Part shown: positions 1 to 8,216 of the stretch, one piece after another | Numbering within the stretch: the stretch's first letter is position 1 | Layout of the letters: every line of letters starts with the position of its first letter | Source: Microbacterium gubbeenense DSM 15944 | Lineage (GTDB): Bacteria > Actinomycetota > Actinomycetes > Actinomycetales > Microbacteriaceae | Length of the DNA stretch: 64,000 bases | NCBI RefSeq assembly: GCF_000422745.1 | Contig: NZ_AUGQ01000001.1 | Span: forward strand, 124,001-188,000 | Direction of reading: 5' to 3' | The notes under the pieces: model-generated | What the model saw: only the letters and a program-made list of their open reading frames with translations | What the model was told of the DNA's origin: nothing | Database searches by the model: none | Program-made: the position numbers and the translations under genes

Positions 1-114
1 GTACGCGTTGTCCTTGATCACGACGAGCACCTCGGCGGGATCCATGCGTTCGCGCACCGCCCGCACGTTCTGGCGCAGGCGGGCGAGGTCGACGCGGAGC
101 TCGGCGCGCATCAT
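1..114 (-). CDS. Alanine racemase-like protein, N-terminal part (runs off the window)
   Basis: Only the first 38 codons are in the window. They read as the start of a fold-type III PLP racemase: the line VVIKDNAY matches the strand that carries the PLP-binding lysine of alanine racemases (K-x-N-A-Y-G-H-G), so the lysine is present here, unlike in the gene upstream. Two ATG codons follow each other; the ATG at 114 gives an ATGA overlap with the stop of the upstream alr-like gene, so the two are translationally coupled and probably work together. Whether this copy has a full barrel and the C-terminal domain cannot be seen. Confidence 0.8.
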   Translation of the reverse strand, partial: MMRAELRVDLARLRQNVRAVRERMDPAEVLVVIKDNAY

Positions 115-779
115 GCGACCTCCTCCCGCGCAACCGAGAGCCCGACGACGGCGGCGAGCTCGAGCTCGGTCCAGCCGGTCGCGTCCGCCCAGGCCCGCAG
201 CAGATCCGGGCGCGCGGCGCCGAAGAACCGCGCCTCGTCGCGCGGGCCGACGTCGATCCCGCCGATGTCGACGACGCACACGTCCATCGCCACGCGGCCG
301 ATGATCGGTGCCTCGTCGTCGCCGAAGAGCACGACGGCCCGGGATCCGATCGCCCGCGCAACGCCCTGGGCGTATCCCCCGGACACGAGCGCGACGCGGG
401 TGTCCCGCTCGGCGCGGTGTCGGTATCCGTAGGAGACGCCGTCGCCGGCGCGGAGCGTCTTCACCTGCAGCACGGGCGCGGCGAGCGTCATCGCGGGCTC
501 GCCGTGACCGGCGAGTCCGAAGACGGCATCGAGGGGCAGCGCCGTGTCCGGCGCGGGCGCGAAGCCGAACGGATCCGCGCCCTCGTCGACGATCGCCGTC
601 GTGATCCCTGTCGCGCGAGCGGCTTCCGCGACGATCGGGGCGCCGTGACCGCAGGCATCGCGACGCAGATCGATCGCGGATCCGGGTGCCTCGCGCGCCG
701 CGCGGGCGATGTTCCGCTCGAGAGCGGAACGCGACACGCGCGTGCGCGGAATGCTCGTCCCCAGTATCGACTCACTCAT
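111..779 (-). CDS. Truncated alanine racemase paralogue lacking the PLP lysine
   Basis: 222 residues, against about 370 for a complete alanine racemase. Residues 1-60 match only the first strand and helix of the PLP barrel, and the segment equivalent to K-x-D-A-Y-G-H-G reads R-R-D-A-C-G-H-G, so the Schiff-base lysine is Arg and the following Tyr is Cys. About 150 residues of barrel are then missing. Residues from about 110 on are a good match to the alanine racemase C-terminal domain: VSYG keeps the second catalytic tyrosine and GRVAMD the substrate-side loop. It overlaps the downstream lysine-containing gene by ATGA. A -10 hexamer TAGTCT (792-787) ends 7 nt before the ATG, suggesting a leaderless mRNA. 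It cannot be a racemase alone; a partner or regulatory subunit is my inference. Confidence 0.8.
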   Translation of the reverse strand: MSESILGTSIPRTRVSRSALERNIARAAREAPGSAIDLRRDACGHGAPIVAEAARATGITTAIVDEGADPFGFAPAPDTALPLDAVFGLAGHGEPAMTLAAPVLQVKTLRAGDGVSYGYRHRAERDTRVALVSGGYAQGVARAIGSRAVVLFGDDEAPIIGRVAMDVCVVDIGGIDVGPRDEARFFGAARPDLLRAWADATGWTELELAAVVGLSVAREEVA

Positions 780-785
780 CCGCCC

Positions 786-792
786 TAGACTA
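786..792. promoter_or_regulatory. Overlapping divergent -10 elements
   Basis: The seven bases TAGACTA read as TAGACT on the + strand (786-791, serving the ATP-grasp gene with a leader of about 65 nt) and as TAGTCT on the - strand (792-787, 7 nt before the alr-like ATG). The two promoters should exclude one another. Confidence 0.5.
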
Positions 793-862
793 TGACGCGG
801 TCGCACGGTGCTTCTTCAGCGCGCCGCGCGATCCGTCCACTTACCGCCGACTCGGAGGATCC

Positions 863-1888
863 ATGACGTCGAATGGCCTCGCCCTCGGACCGAAGCTGCG
901 CTACCTCGCGCAGCGCGCCCGCCGCATCGATATCGGTGCGGTGATCGAACGCGCCAAGGAAGTCCGCCAGGAGCACGGTAAGCCGGTCCCGACCGTGCTC
1001 GCCGACATGCTCTGGCAGGCCGCCCGCAAGGACGTCGCGTTCCAGGACTACGTCGACTTCGACTTCGCCATCCTCACGCCCGAGGAGCGCGCCACCTTCA
1101 TGACGCACCCGGTCTCCGCCCAGCTCGCGCAGCAGTACTCGCAGCCCGCGGGCCGCCGGATCTTCGAGGACAAGATCGCGTTCAACGAGCGCTTCTCCGA
1201 GTTCCTGAACCGCGCTTGGCTGGTCGTCACCGACGACAACGCCGACGAGGTGCGGGAATTCGTCGAGCAGCAGGGCACGGTCATCGCCAAGGTTCCCGTC
1301 AGCCACATGGGCCTCGGCGTGCGTCGTTATCACGCCAAGGACGTCGCGGACTGGGGTGTTTTCCACCGCGGGCTGATCGATGCCGGCGAGATCCTGCTCG
1401 AAGAGGTCATCTCCCAGCACGCCGACCTGTCGGCCGTGTGCCCCGGAACCGTCAACACCACCCGGATCACGGCGTTCTACGACGGCAAGGACGTGCACAT
1501 CCTCGCGGTCGCGCAGAAGTTCGGCCGCGGCGAGGTCAGCGACCAGATGTCGTACGGCGGCTTCTACACGATGCTCGACCCCGACTCGGGCCATGCGATG
1601 AGCGCGGGATACGACTCGCACGCGAACGTGCACGAGAACCACCCCGACACGGGCTTCCGCATCGCCGACTTCCAGCTGCCCGGATTCGACGAGGCCGTCG
1701 CCCTCATCGACCGCGCCGCGCGCGTGGTTCCCGAGGTGCAGTACGCGGGCTGGGACGTCGTCGCGACCGAGAAGGGCCCGGTGCTCGTGGAGGGCAACTG
1801 GGGCGCCGGCGTGTACGAGAACAAGCCGAGCGTGTCGGGCATCCGAACGGGCCACAAGCCCCGCTACCGCGCCGCCATCGGCTTCTAA
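863..1888 (+). CDS. ATP-grasp protein of the sugar-transfer-associated type
   Basis: 341 residues. The C-terminal half is an ATP-grasp fold: a nucleotide-binding strand at VIAKVPVSHMGLGV, the hinge ILLEEVISQH, and the metal-binding end AGWDVVATEKGPVLVEGNWGAG, where Glu and Asn of VEGN should bind Mg. The pattern fits the family called sugar-transfer-associated ATP-grasp, whose members make amide-type bonds using carboxylates activated by ATP; the substrate of this one is unknown. The start at 863 follows GGAGG (855-859). Upstream ATG/GTG codons in frame have no ribosome site. It is divergent from the alr-like pair and convergent with the CofE-like gene, hence possibly part of one peptide-building locus. 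Confidence 0.75.
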   Translation: MTSNGLALGPKLRYLAQRARRIDIGAVIERAKEVRQEHGKPVPTVLADMLWQAARKDVAFQDYVDFDFAILTPEERATFMTHPVSAQLAQQYSQPAGRRIFEDKIAFNERFSEFLNRAWLVVTDDNADEVREFVEQQGTVIAKVPVSHMGLGVRRYHAKDVADWGVFHRGLIDAGEILLEEVISQHADLSAVCPGTVNTTRITAFYDGKDVHILAVAQKFGRGEVSDQMSYGGFYTMLDPDSGHAMSAGYDSHANVHENHPDTGFRIADFQLPGFDEAVALIDRAARVVPEVQYAGWDVVATEKGPVLVEGNWGAGVYENKPSVSGIRTGHKPRYRAAIGF

Positions 1889-1898
1889 CCCCACCGAA

Positions 1899-1958
1899 CC
1901 TTCATTTCTGGCACATTTCTGCGCGGATTTGCGCGCGGAAATGTGCCAGAAATGAAGG
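1899..1958. terminator. Long perfect inverted repeat between convergent genes
   Basis: A perfect 21-bp inverted repeat (1899-1919 with 1938-1958, beginning CCTTCATTTCTGGC) encloses a further GCGCG/CGCGC stem with a 6-nt loop after one T-G wobble. It lies between the converging ATP-grasp and CofE-like stops. There is no T-run, so it may act as a bidirectional terminator by structure alone, or as a stable RNA end; the stem is AT-richer than its surroundings. Confidence 0.7.
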
Positions 1959-1968
1959 GTTAGGGTGG

Positions 1969-2664
1969 TCAGGCCGCGCGGCGGATGATGCCCATCGGGG
2001 TCGACTGGTGGCCCTGGCCGAGCGGGTTGTCCTTGAGGATCCGCACCAGCTGACGTTCGCTGGCCTTGTCGATCGTCGAGCCCAGGATGTTGCCGCCGAT
2101 GTCGTTGATGTCGACGACCGCGACTTCGCAGCCGACGAGCTTCTTCACGTCGGCCGCCACCTCGTGCGGGCGCTCCGGGCCGAGCACGACGGCGTCGTTG
2201 TACGGCGGGATCGTTCCGGGCGTCGGCCCGTCGATCGCGCGCGCCTTCTCACCGGCGATGCGGTAGAAGTCGCCGCGGCGTCCGAACAGCTTCGTCACGG
2301 CGGAGACGGCCGCGGCGAACAGGATCCGCAGCGTTCCGACCTCCTTCAGCGCGAACTCCATCGTCTCGGGAATGCCGAGGCCGATGCCGTACGCCGTCTT
2401 GGTGACGTAGCGCGACAGGAAGACCGCAAGCCGCCGGGGGTGGATGTCGCTCATCATGTACGACCGGCCCTGCATGATCGCCACGATCTTCTCCGTGACG
2501 AACAGGATGTCACCCTGCTGGGTCTTGCCGACCGCATACTCGCGGATGATCTCGTCGAGCGTGTCGCCCGGCATGACCACCCGCGTGCGCAGCGGGATGC
2601 GGAGGAAGTCGGTTCCATCGACGGAGACCTCGAGGGCCTTGCCGTCGTTCGCTTCCGAGCTCAC
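1969..2664 (-). CDS. CofE-like (coenzyme F420-0:L-glutamate ligase family) protein
   Basis: 231 residues, a single F420-ligase domain; the C-terminal nitroreductase half of the mycobacterial FbiB is absent. The pattern [18 protein letters not shown] and the C-terminal [11 protein letters not shown] match the CofE family, which adds glutamate to a carboxylate using GTP. The segment [14 protein letters not shown] differs from what I recall of true F420 enzymes, so the substrate could be another acid. The GTG start overlaps the TGA stop of the sigma factor gene (GTGA), so it is translated with sigA. A cofD homologue is 50 kb away, so a role in F420 is possible; the alr-like and ATP-grasp neighbours suggest a cell-wall or peptide role instead. 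Confidence 0.7.
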   Translation of the reverse strand: MSSEANDGKALEVSVDGTDFLRIPLRTRVVMPGDTLDEIIREYAVGKTQQGDILFVTEKIVAIMQGRSYMMSDIHPRRLAVFLSRYVTKTAYGIGLGIPETMEFALKEVGTLRILFAAAVSAVTKLFGRRGDFYRIAGEKARAIDGPTPGTIPPYNDAVVLGPERPHEVAADVKKLVGCEVAVVDINDIGGNILGSTIDKASERQLVRILKDNPLGQGHQSTPMGIIRRAA

Positions 2665-4037
2665 TCGAGGTAGTCCCGCAGCGACTGCGAGCGGCTCGGG
2701 TGGCGCAGCTTCGCCATCGTCTTCGACTCGATCTGACGGATCCGCTCGCGCGTCACGCCGAAGGTGTCGCCGATCTGATCGAGCGTCTTCGGCTGACCGT
2801 CGCCCAGGCCGAAGCGCATGCGGATCACGCCCGCCTCGCGCTCCGAAAGGGAATCGAGCAGGCTCTCGAGCTGGCGCTGCAGCATCGTGAAGCCCACCGC
2901 GTCGGCCGGAACGACCGCCTCGGTGTCTTCGATCAAGTCGCCGAATTCGCTGTCGCCGTCCTCACCGAGGGGCGTGTGCAGCGAGATCGGCTCGCGACCG
3001 TACTTCTGCACCTCGACGACCTTCTCGGGCGTCATGTCGAGCTCGCGGGCGAGCTCTTCCGGTGTGGGCTCGCGACCGAGGTCCTGCAACATCTGTCGCT
3101 GCACGCGGGCGAGCTTATTGATGACCTCGACCATGTGCACCGGAATGCGGATCGTGCGCGCCTGGTCGGCCATGGCGCGGGTGATCGCCTGGCGGATCCA
3201 CCACGTCGCGTAGGTCGAGAATTTGAAGCCCTTGGTGTAGTCGAACTTCTCGACGGCACGGATCAGGCCGAGGTTCCCCTCCTGGATGAGGTCGAGGAAC
3301 TGCATGCCGCGGCCGGTGTAGCGCTTCGCGAGCGACACGACCAGGCGCAGGTTCGCCCCGAGCAGGTGACTCTTCGCGCGGCGTCCGTCGCGCACGACCC
3401 ACTGCATGTCGAGACCGAGCTGCTTCGCCTTCTCGGCAGCCGACATCTGGGTCAGCTTCTCCTCGGCGAACAGGCCCGCCTCGATGCGCATGGCCAGATC
3501 GACTTCTTCGGCCGCGTTCAGAAGCGGCACCTTGCCGATCTGCTTCAGGTAGTCCTTGACAGGGTCGGCGGTCGCGCCGGTGATCTGCGTGGAGTAGACC
3601 GGCACTTCCTCCTCTTCGGAGGCGCTGATGACGATCGCACCGGACGGAAGCGGCTCGACCTGCTCGGGCTTCGCCTTCTTCTCCTCGGTCTCTTCGACCT
3701 CGGGCACGTCATCGCCGATGAGCTCCGCGACGACATCGCTCTTCTTGCGCGTCGCCTTCTTCGCGGCGGGCTTTTCCGCAGCCGTCTTCGCCGGCGCCTT
3801 CTTGGCCGGAGCGGCCTTGGCAGGCGCCTTCTTCGCCGGCGCCTTCTTGGCCGGAGCGGCCTTGGCAGGCGCCTTCTTCGCCGGCGCCTTCTTGGCCGGA
3901 GCGGCCTTGGCAGGCGCCTTCTTCGCCGCGGGCTTTTCCGCAGCGGTCTTCTTCGGTGCCGCCTTCTTCTTGGCGGTGGTCTTCGCGGCCGTGGCCGTCG
4001 TCTCGTCGGATTCGTCGGTCTTCGTGGCAGCAGTCAC
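2661..4037 (-). CDS. sigA: Principal RNA polymerase sigma factor (SigA/RpoD)
   Basis: 458 residues. Residues about 1-95 are Lys/Ala/Pro-rich with no sigma homology; from about 140 the sigma-70 core begins. Region 2 is recognisable in the stretch from [19 protein letters not shown] through [17 protein letters not shown] (-10 recognition and melting), region 3 in the RIPVHMVE part, and region 4.2 in [15 protein letters not shown] (the -35 helix-turn-helix). This is the housekeeping sigma of actinobacteria. The start is GTG at 4037, preceded by GAAAGGTG. A promoter is proposed at 4164-4192, leaving a 120-nt leader. Its stop overlaps the CofE-like start. Confidence 0.97.
   Translation of the reverse strand: MTAATKTDESDETTATAAKTTAKKKAAPKKTAAEKPAAKKAPAKAAPAKKAPAKKAPAKAAPAKKAPAKKAPAKAAPAKKAPAKTAAEKPAAKKATRKKSDVVAELIGDDVPEVEETEEKKAKPEQVEPLPSGAIVISASEEEEVPVYSTQITGATADPVKDYLKQIGKVPLLNAAEEVDLAMRIEAGLFAEEKLTQMSAAEKAKQLGLDMQWVVRDGRRAKSHLLGANLRLVVSLAKRYTGRGMQFLDLIQEGNLGLIRAVEKFDYTKGFKFSTYATWWIRQAITRAMADQARTIRIPVHMVEVINKLARVQRQMLQDLGREPTPEELARELDMTPEKVVEVQKYGREPISLHTPLGEDGDSEFGDLIEDTEAVVPADAVGFTMLQRQLESLLDSLSEREAGVIRMRFGLGDGQPKTLDQIGDTFGVTRERIRQIESKTMAKLRHPSRSQSLRDYLE
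3791..3925 (-). repeat. Three perfect 45-bp tandem repeats in the sigma factor N-terminus
   Basis: Units 3791-3835, 3836-3880 and 3881-3925 are identical base for base. Each encodes 15 residues of the pattern [15 protein letters not shown], giving a very basic, Pro/Ala-rich tail. Perfect identity, with no synonymous change, indicates recent expansion or contraction, so copy number probably varies between strains. Confidence 0.95.
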
Positions 4038-4163
4038 GTTTCACCTTTCGCCAGGATCACCGCGCGCCAGCGCCCTGGTTGTGTTCGAACACGATTAAGG
4101 CCCTTGTCAAGCGCGAACCACCCAGGGGTGCTTCAGCTCGACAACGGCTCGGGTCAACATTCT

Positions 4164-4192
4164 CTCATACATTCGTGCGCGCTCTTGACCAA
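4164..4192 (-). promoter_or_regulatory. Candidate sigA promoter and upstream intergenic region
   Basis: On the - strand TTGGTC (4192-4187) is followed after 17 nt by TATGAG (4169-4164), the best housekeeping-type promoter in the 193-nt gap 4038-4230. Nearer the gene, a 12-bp perfect palindrome GTGTTCGAACAC (4081-4092) lies in the presumed leader, and TTGACA (4110-4105) has no -10 at a usable distance. Confidence 0.5.
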
Positions 4193-4230
4193 GAGATGCA
4201 GTGTGTGAGACAACGCGCACGGCGCGATCC

Positions 4231-5160
4231 CTATTCCCAGCGGCGGTGCTCGTCATCGCCCGGGTGATCCGCGAGGAACCTCTCGAGCTCCGCCGCGAGC
4301 TCGTCCGCGCTCGGCAGGTCTCCCTCGTCGAACGCGGCGTCATCGCGCGAGCGCTCGTCGCCGTCGAACTCGCCGGCCGCGTAGGCGTCGAATCGTTGCT
4401 CGAGCGTCGTGATCATCCGTGCGAGGTCGTCGTTGCGCGCGATCTGGTCCTCGATGCGTTCGAGGTACTCGCGGTTGTCGTTTCGCAGGTCGTCGAGTCC
4501 GAACACGAGGCCGGTCGCCGTCATGAGCTTGTCGAGAGCGGCGAGGGTGGATCCCGGGTAGTCGGTCTCCGCGAGATAGTGCGGCACCAGCATGACGAAG
4601 CCGGCCACGGGGAAGCCGCCCTCCGACATGCGGTACTCGATCAGGTGTCCGACGGTGGCCGGCACCTGTGTGTGCGGCTTCCACACCGAGTGCGCCTGGA
4701 TGAGGTCGCCGCGCGACCCGCTCACCGTCGTCGACAGCGGGCGCGTGTGCGGGACCGGCATGGCGATCGCGTGCACCCACGTCATCGTGCCGACATCGAA
4801 CTCATCGGCGAGGCCCATGAGCAGTGCGACGAACCGCTCCCACTGGAAGTCGGGTTCGTAGCCGGCGAGCAGCAGGAAGGGCTGCCCCAGCGCATCGTGC
4901 ACGAGCGACAGCTCGAGCCGCGGCGAGCGGAACTCGGACAGGTGATCCTGGTCGAAGGTCACGATCGGGCGCCGCGCCCGGTAGTCCAGCAGCGCGTCGT
5001 TGTCGAAGATGACGATCGGCCTCGGCTCCAGATCCTCCCGCATGTAGTCGACGACGCTCGCCACGGTGCCCCCGGCGTCCGTGAATCCCGTCAGCAGAAC
5101 CACCAGCGGCAGGCGGGGCGGCACGACGGGTGCATTCGCAACGCGCTCGAACAGATCCAT
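4231..5160 (-). CDS. PAC2 family protein
   Basis: 309 residues, starting MDLFERVANAPVVPP. The pattern LTGFTDAGGTVASVVDYM near residue 22 and the middle segment LLAGYEPDFQWERF are typical of the PAC2 (proteasome assembly chaperone-like) family of actinobacteria; the C-terminal 70 residues are acidic and probably helical. Its biochemical role is not established. The ATG at 5160 has TACGAT (5172-5167) ending 6 nt upstream, so it is probably leaderless; the divergent pepA promoter lies within 50 bp. Confidence 0.88.
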   Translation of the reverse strand: MDLFERVANAPVVPPRLPLVVLLTGFTDAGGTVASVVDYMREDLEPRPIVIFDNDALLDYRARRPIVTFDQDHLSEFRSPRLELSLVHDALGQPFLLLAGYEPDFQWERFVALLMGLADEFDVGTMTWVHAIAMPVPHTRPLSTTVSGSRGDLIQAHSVWKPHTQVPATVGHLIEYRMSEGGFPVAGFVMLVPHYLAETDYPGSTLAALDKLMTATGLVFGLDDLRNDNREYLERIEDQIARNDDLARMITTLEQRFDAYAAGEFDGDERSRDDAAFDEGDLPSADELAAELERFLADHPGDDEHRRWE

Positions 5161-5214
5161 TCCCCCATCGTACGAGCGCGCCCGGGGCGCGAGCTCGAAA
5201 CTAGGATGGTTGGT

Positions 5215-6696
5215 ATGCCGCTTCCTGATATTGCGATCACCCATGTTCCGTTTCCGACCGAAGCAGCCGACGCGCTCATCCTCGCCATCCCGGCGACGGA
5301 CGACCCCGCGGTGAGCGACGAGCTGCGATCCGCGCTCGACGCGATCGGCTTCACGGGGAAGAAGGGATCCTTCGCTCGCGCATACGCGCCCGGGTTCACT
5401 TCGCTGCCGCTCGCGGTCGTCGGCCTCGGTCCGGATCACGACCTCAACACGATCCGCGAGCAAGTCGGAGCGGCCGCGCGCCAGCTCACCGGGTTCGAGA
5501 CCGTCGCGATCGACGCCGTCACCACGGTCGACGGCGCGTGGCGCGCCATCGCCGAGGGAGCGATCCTCGGTGCGTACCAGTTCGACGCGTTGAAGAGCAC
5601 GCCGGAGGACGAGCTCGCCCGGTCGCGCCGCGCCCGTCACGTGCTCGTCCACGCCCCCGAATCCGTCACCGACGACGACCTCGGAACCGCCCGCGCGCAC
5701 GGCGCCGCCGTCGCACTCGTGAAGGACCTCGTCTCGACGCCCGCCGATCGCCAGAGCCCCGAGCAGCTGGCCGACGGCGCCGTCGAGCTCGTGAGCGACC
5801 TGCCGATCCAGGCGACCGTGTGGGACGAGCAGGCGCTCGCTGACGGCGGCTTCGGCGGGATCCTCGGCGTCGGCATCGGATCCGACCGCCCGCCGCGCCT
5901 CGTGCGCCTCGACTACGCGCCCGAGGGCGCTGAGCGCCACGTCGCGCTCGTCGGAAAGGGCATCACCTTCGACACGGGCGGGCTCTCGCTCAAGCCCGCC
6001 GCCTCGATGGTCGGCATGCAGGAGGACATGACCGGTGCGGCCGAGGTGCTCGCCGTCGTGCGCGCCGCCGCCCAGCTCGCGCTCCCCGTTCGCGTGACCG
6101 CATGGATGTGCATCGCAGACAACATGCCCTCGGGCCGCGCGACGCGCCCCGGCGACGTGCTCACGATGGTCGACGGCACGACCGTCGAGGTGACCAACAC
6201 CGACGCGGAGGGTCGCCTGGTCCTCGCCGACGGCCTCGTCGCCGCGAGCCGCGAAAACCCCGATGTCGTGGTCGATGTCGCGACGCTCACGGGCGCGATG
6301 GTCGTCGCGCTCGGCACGCGCCACACCGGCATCATGGGCCACGGCGACGCGCCCGACGCGTTCCTGCGTTCGTCGGATCGCACCGGCGAGGCAGCCTGGG
6401 CCCTGCCGCTCATGGACTACATGTCGGATCAGCTCGATTCGCGCGTCGCCGACATGCAGAACGCCAACGTCGGAAACCGCGCCGCGGGATCGATCTACGC
6501 CGGACTGTTCCTGCAGCGCTTCGTGGGCCGCATCGGCAACGACCCCGAGGCCGACCGAATCCCATGGGTCCACCTCGACATCGCCGGCAGCGGCATGAGC
6601 ACGACGTCGCCGTACGGCTTCACGGACAAGGGACCGACGGGCGCGTCGACGCGCGCCCTCATCGATTTCGTCGCCGCGGGCGGCGAGGTCGTCTGA
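5215..6696 (+). CDS. pepA: Leucyl aminopeptidase (peptidase family M17)
   Basis: 493 residues, the usual M17 length. The N-terminal third is the macro-like domain; the catalytic domain carries GKGITFDTGGLSLKP (about residue 246, metal and catalytic Lys) and the family signature NTDAEGRLVLAD (about residue 328, two metal ligands). It releases N-terminal residues from cytosolic peptides, as a hexamer in characterised members. TAGGAT (5202-5207) ends 7 nt before the ATG and there is no ribosome site, indicating a leaderless mRNA. The next gene, lpdA, follows after 27 nt. Confidence 0.95.
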   Translation: MPLPDIAITHVPFPTEAADALILAIPATDDPAVSDELRSALDAIGFTGKKGSFARAYAPGFTSLPLAVVGLGPDHDLNTIREQVGAAARQLTGFETVAIDAVTTVDGAWRAIAEGAILGAYQFDALKSTPEDELARSRRARHVLVHAPESVTDDDLGTARAHGAAVALVKDLVSTPADRQSPEQLADGAVELVSDLPIQATVWDEQALADGGFGGILGVGIGSDRPPRLVRLDYAPEGAERHVALVGKGITFDTGGLSLKPAASMVGMQEDMTGAAEVLAVVRAAAQLALPVRVTAWMCIADNMPSGRATRPGDVLTMVDGTTVEVTNTDAEGRLVLADGLVAASRENPDVVVDVATLTGAMVVALGTRHTGIMGHGDAPDAFLRSSDRTGEAAWALPLMDYMSDQLDSRVADMQNANVGNRAAGSIYAGLFLQRFVGRIGNDPEADRIPWVHLDIAGSGMSTTSPYGFTDKGPTGASTRALIDFVAAGGEVV

Positions 6697-6723
6697 TGTT
6701 CCCCGCTCAGAGGACGGTGTGAC

Positions 6724-8130
6724 GTGACGGACAGCAGCTACGACCTCGTCGTGCTCGGCGGCGGGAGCGGCGGCTATGCGGCCGCCCTTCGCGCCGCTGA
6801 GCTCGGCCGCACGGTCGCGATCGTCGAGCAGGATCTCCTCGGCGGCACCTGCCTGCACCGCGGCTGCGTTCCGACCAAGGCGCTGCTGCACACGGCCGAG
6901 GTGGCCGACGGCGTGCGCCGCGCGGCCGCGGTCGGCGTGAACGCCACGCTCGACGGCATCGACCTGTCCGCGTCCCTCGCTTGGCGCGAGAAGCTCGTCC
7001 AGGGCAAGCACCGCGGCCTCTCGTCACTCGTCAAGGCGCGCGGGATCACGGTCGTCTCGGGGCGCGGCACCCTCACGTCCGTCGACGGCCGCCCGGCCAT
7101 CGATGTGTCGGGCGACCGGCTCGTGGGAACGGACGTCGTCATCGCGACCGGCGCCTCCAGCCGCACGATTCCGGGCATCGAGCTGGGGCAGAAGATCCTC
7201 GACTCGGAATCGGCTCTGGCGCTGGACGAGGTTCCGAGGCGCGCCGTGATTCTCGGCGGCGGCGTCATCGGCGTGGAGTTCGCGAGCGCCTGGCGCTCGC
7301 TGGGCGCCGAGGTGACGATCGTCGAGGCGCTCGACAACCTGATCGCGAACGAGGATCCGTCCTCGCGCGACGCGCTCGAGAAGGCGTACCGCCGCCGCGG
7401 CATCGCGCTCGAGCTCGGCGCGCGCGTGACGGCCGCCGAGCAGTCGGATGACGGCGTGACCGTCTCGATCGATCGCGACGGCGAGGCCCGCACGCTTGAT
7501 GCCGACGTCGTGCTCGTCGCGGTCGGGCGCGGCCCGGTCACCAACGGCCTCGGTCTCGCCGAGGCGGGCATCGAGATCGATCGCGGATTCGTCTCGGTCG
7601 ATGAGTCGCTCCGCACGAACGCTCCGCACGTATGGGCGGTCGGCGACATCGTCGCGGGCCCCCAGCTCGCGCACCGCGGTTTCCGGCACGGGATCTTCGT
7701 GGCGGAGACCATTGCGGGCGAGAACCCGTCGCCGCTCGATGATTCGCTGTTCCCGCGCGTCACATATTCGACGCCGGAGGTCGCCTCCGTCGGCTCGACC
7801 GAGCCGCAGGCCATCGCGGCGCACGGCGCGGATCGCATCGTCACACGCGAGGTGTCGCTCGCGGGCAACGCGAAGAGCGAGATCGTCTCGGCCGGATCCG
7901 AGTCGCGCGCCGGCTTCGCGAAGGTCGTGGCGCTCGCGGACGGGCCGATCCTCGGCGTGCACCTCGTCGGCGAACGCGTCGGCGAACTCATCACAGAGGG
8001 CCAGCTCGCGGTCGCGTGGGAAGCACGCGCCGACGATCTCGCCCCGCTGATCCACGCCCACCCGTCGCAGAGCGAGGCGCTCGGCGAGGCCTTCCTCGCG
8101 CTCGCCGGTTCTCCCCTGCACACACTCTGA
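6724..8130 (+). CDS. lpdA: Dihydrolipoyl dehydrogenase (E3)
   Basis: 468 residues. FAD-binding GGGSGGYAAA at residues 12-21, the redox-active disulfide C43-x4-C48 in GGTCLHRGCVPTK, the NAD-binding GGGVIGVEFAS near residue 178, and the C-terminal HAHPSQSEALGE, whose His and Glu are the catalytic base pair. It reoxidises the dihydrolipoyl arm of the E2 subunit encoded just downstream, in pyruvate and 2-oxoglutarate dehydrogenases. The start is GTG at 6724; the weak AGGAC upstream suggests dependence on pepA translation or transcription. Confidence 0.96.
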   Translation: MTDSSYDLVVLGGGSGGYAAALRAAELGRTVAIVEQDLLGGTCLHRGCVPTKALLHTAEVADGVRRAAAVGVNATLDGIDLSASLAWREKLVQGKHRGLSSLVKARGITVVSGRGTLTSVDGRPAIDVSGDRLVGTDVVIATGASSRTIPGIELGQKILDSESALALDEVPRRAVILGGGVIGVEFASAWRSLGAEVTIVEALDNLIANEDPSSRDALEKAYRRRGIALELGARVTAAEQSDDGVTVSIDRDGEARTLDADVVLVAVGRGPVTNGLGLAEAGIEIDRGFVSVDESLRTNAPHVWAVGDIVAGPQLAHRGFRHGIFVAETIAGENPSPLDDSLFPRVTYSTPEVASVGSTEPQAIAAHGADRIVTREVSLAGNAKSEIVSAGSESRAGFAKVVALADGPILGVHLVGERVGELITEGQLAVAWEARADDLAPLIHAHPSQSEALGEAFLALAGSPLHTL

Positions 8131-8216
8131 TCGGCGCCCACGCGTCACTCACCTAGGACGCACGTCGATCCCCTAAGCTGATAACAGCATTTTCGCTTTC
8201 TGAAGGAGACTCGAAT

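Noticed and set aside
4081-4092. GTGTTCGAACAC palindrome before sigA as a LexA (SOS) box
   Set aside because: Actinobacterial SOS boxes are CGAAC-N4-GTTCG; this palindrome has no 4-nt centre. Noted as a palindrome only.
3628-4098. Ala/Gly/Phe-rich frame antisense to the sigma factor N-terminus, resembling a membrane or fibre protein
   Set aside because: It is the reverse complement of the 45-bp KAP-coding repeats; no promoter or ribosome site.
4105-4110. TTGACA on the - strand as the sigA -35
   Set aside because: No acceptable -10 occurs 16 to 18 nt downstream; the pair at 4187-4192 / 4164-4169 fits better.
4201-6696. An 831-codon frame running into pepA
   Set aside because: Its first 338 codons are antisense to the PAC2 gene; pepA homology and its -10 fix the start at 5215.
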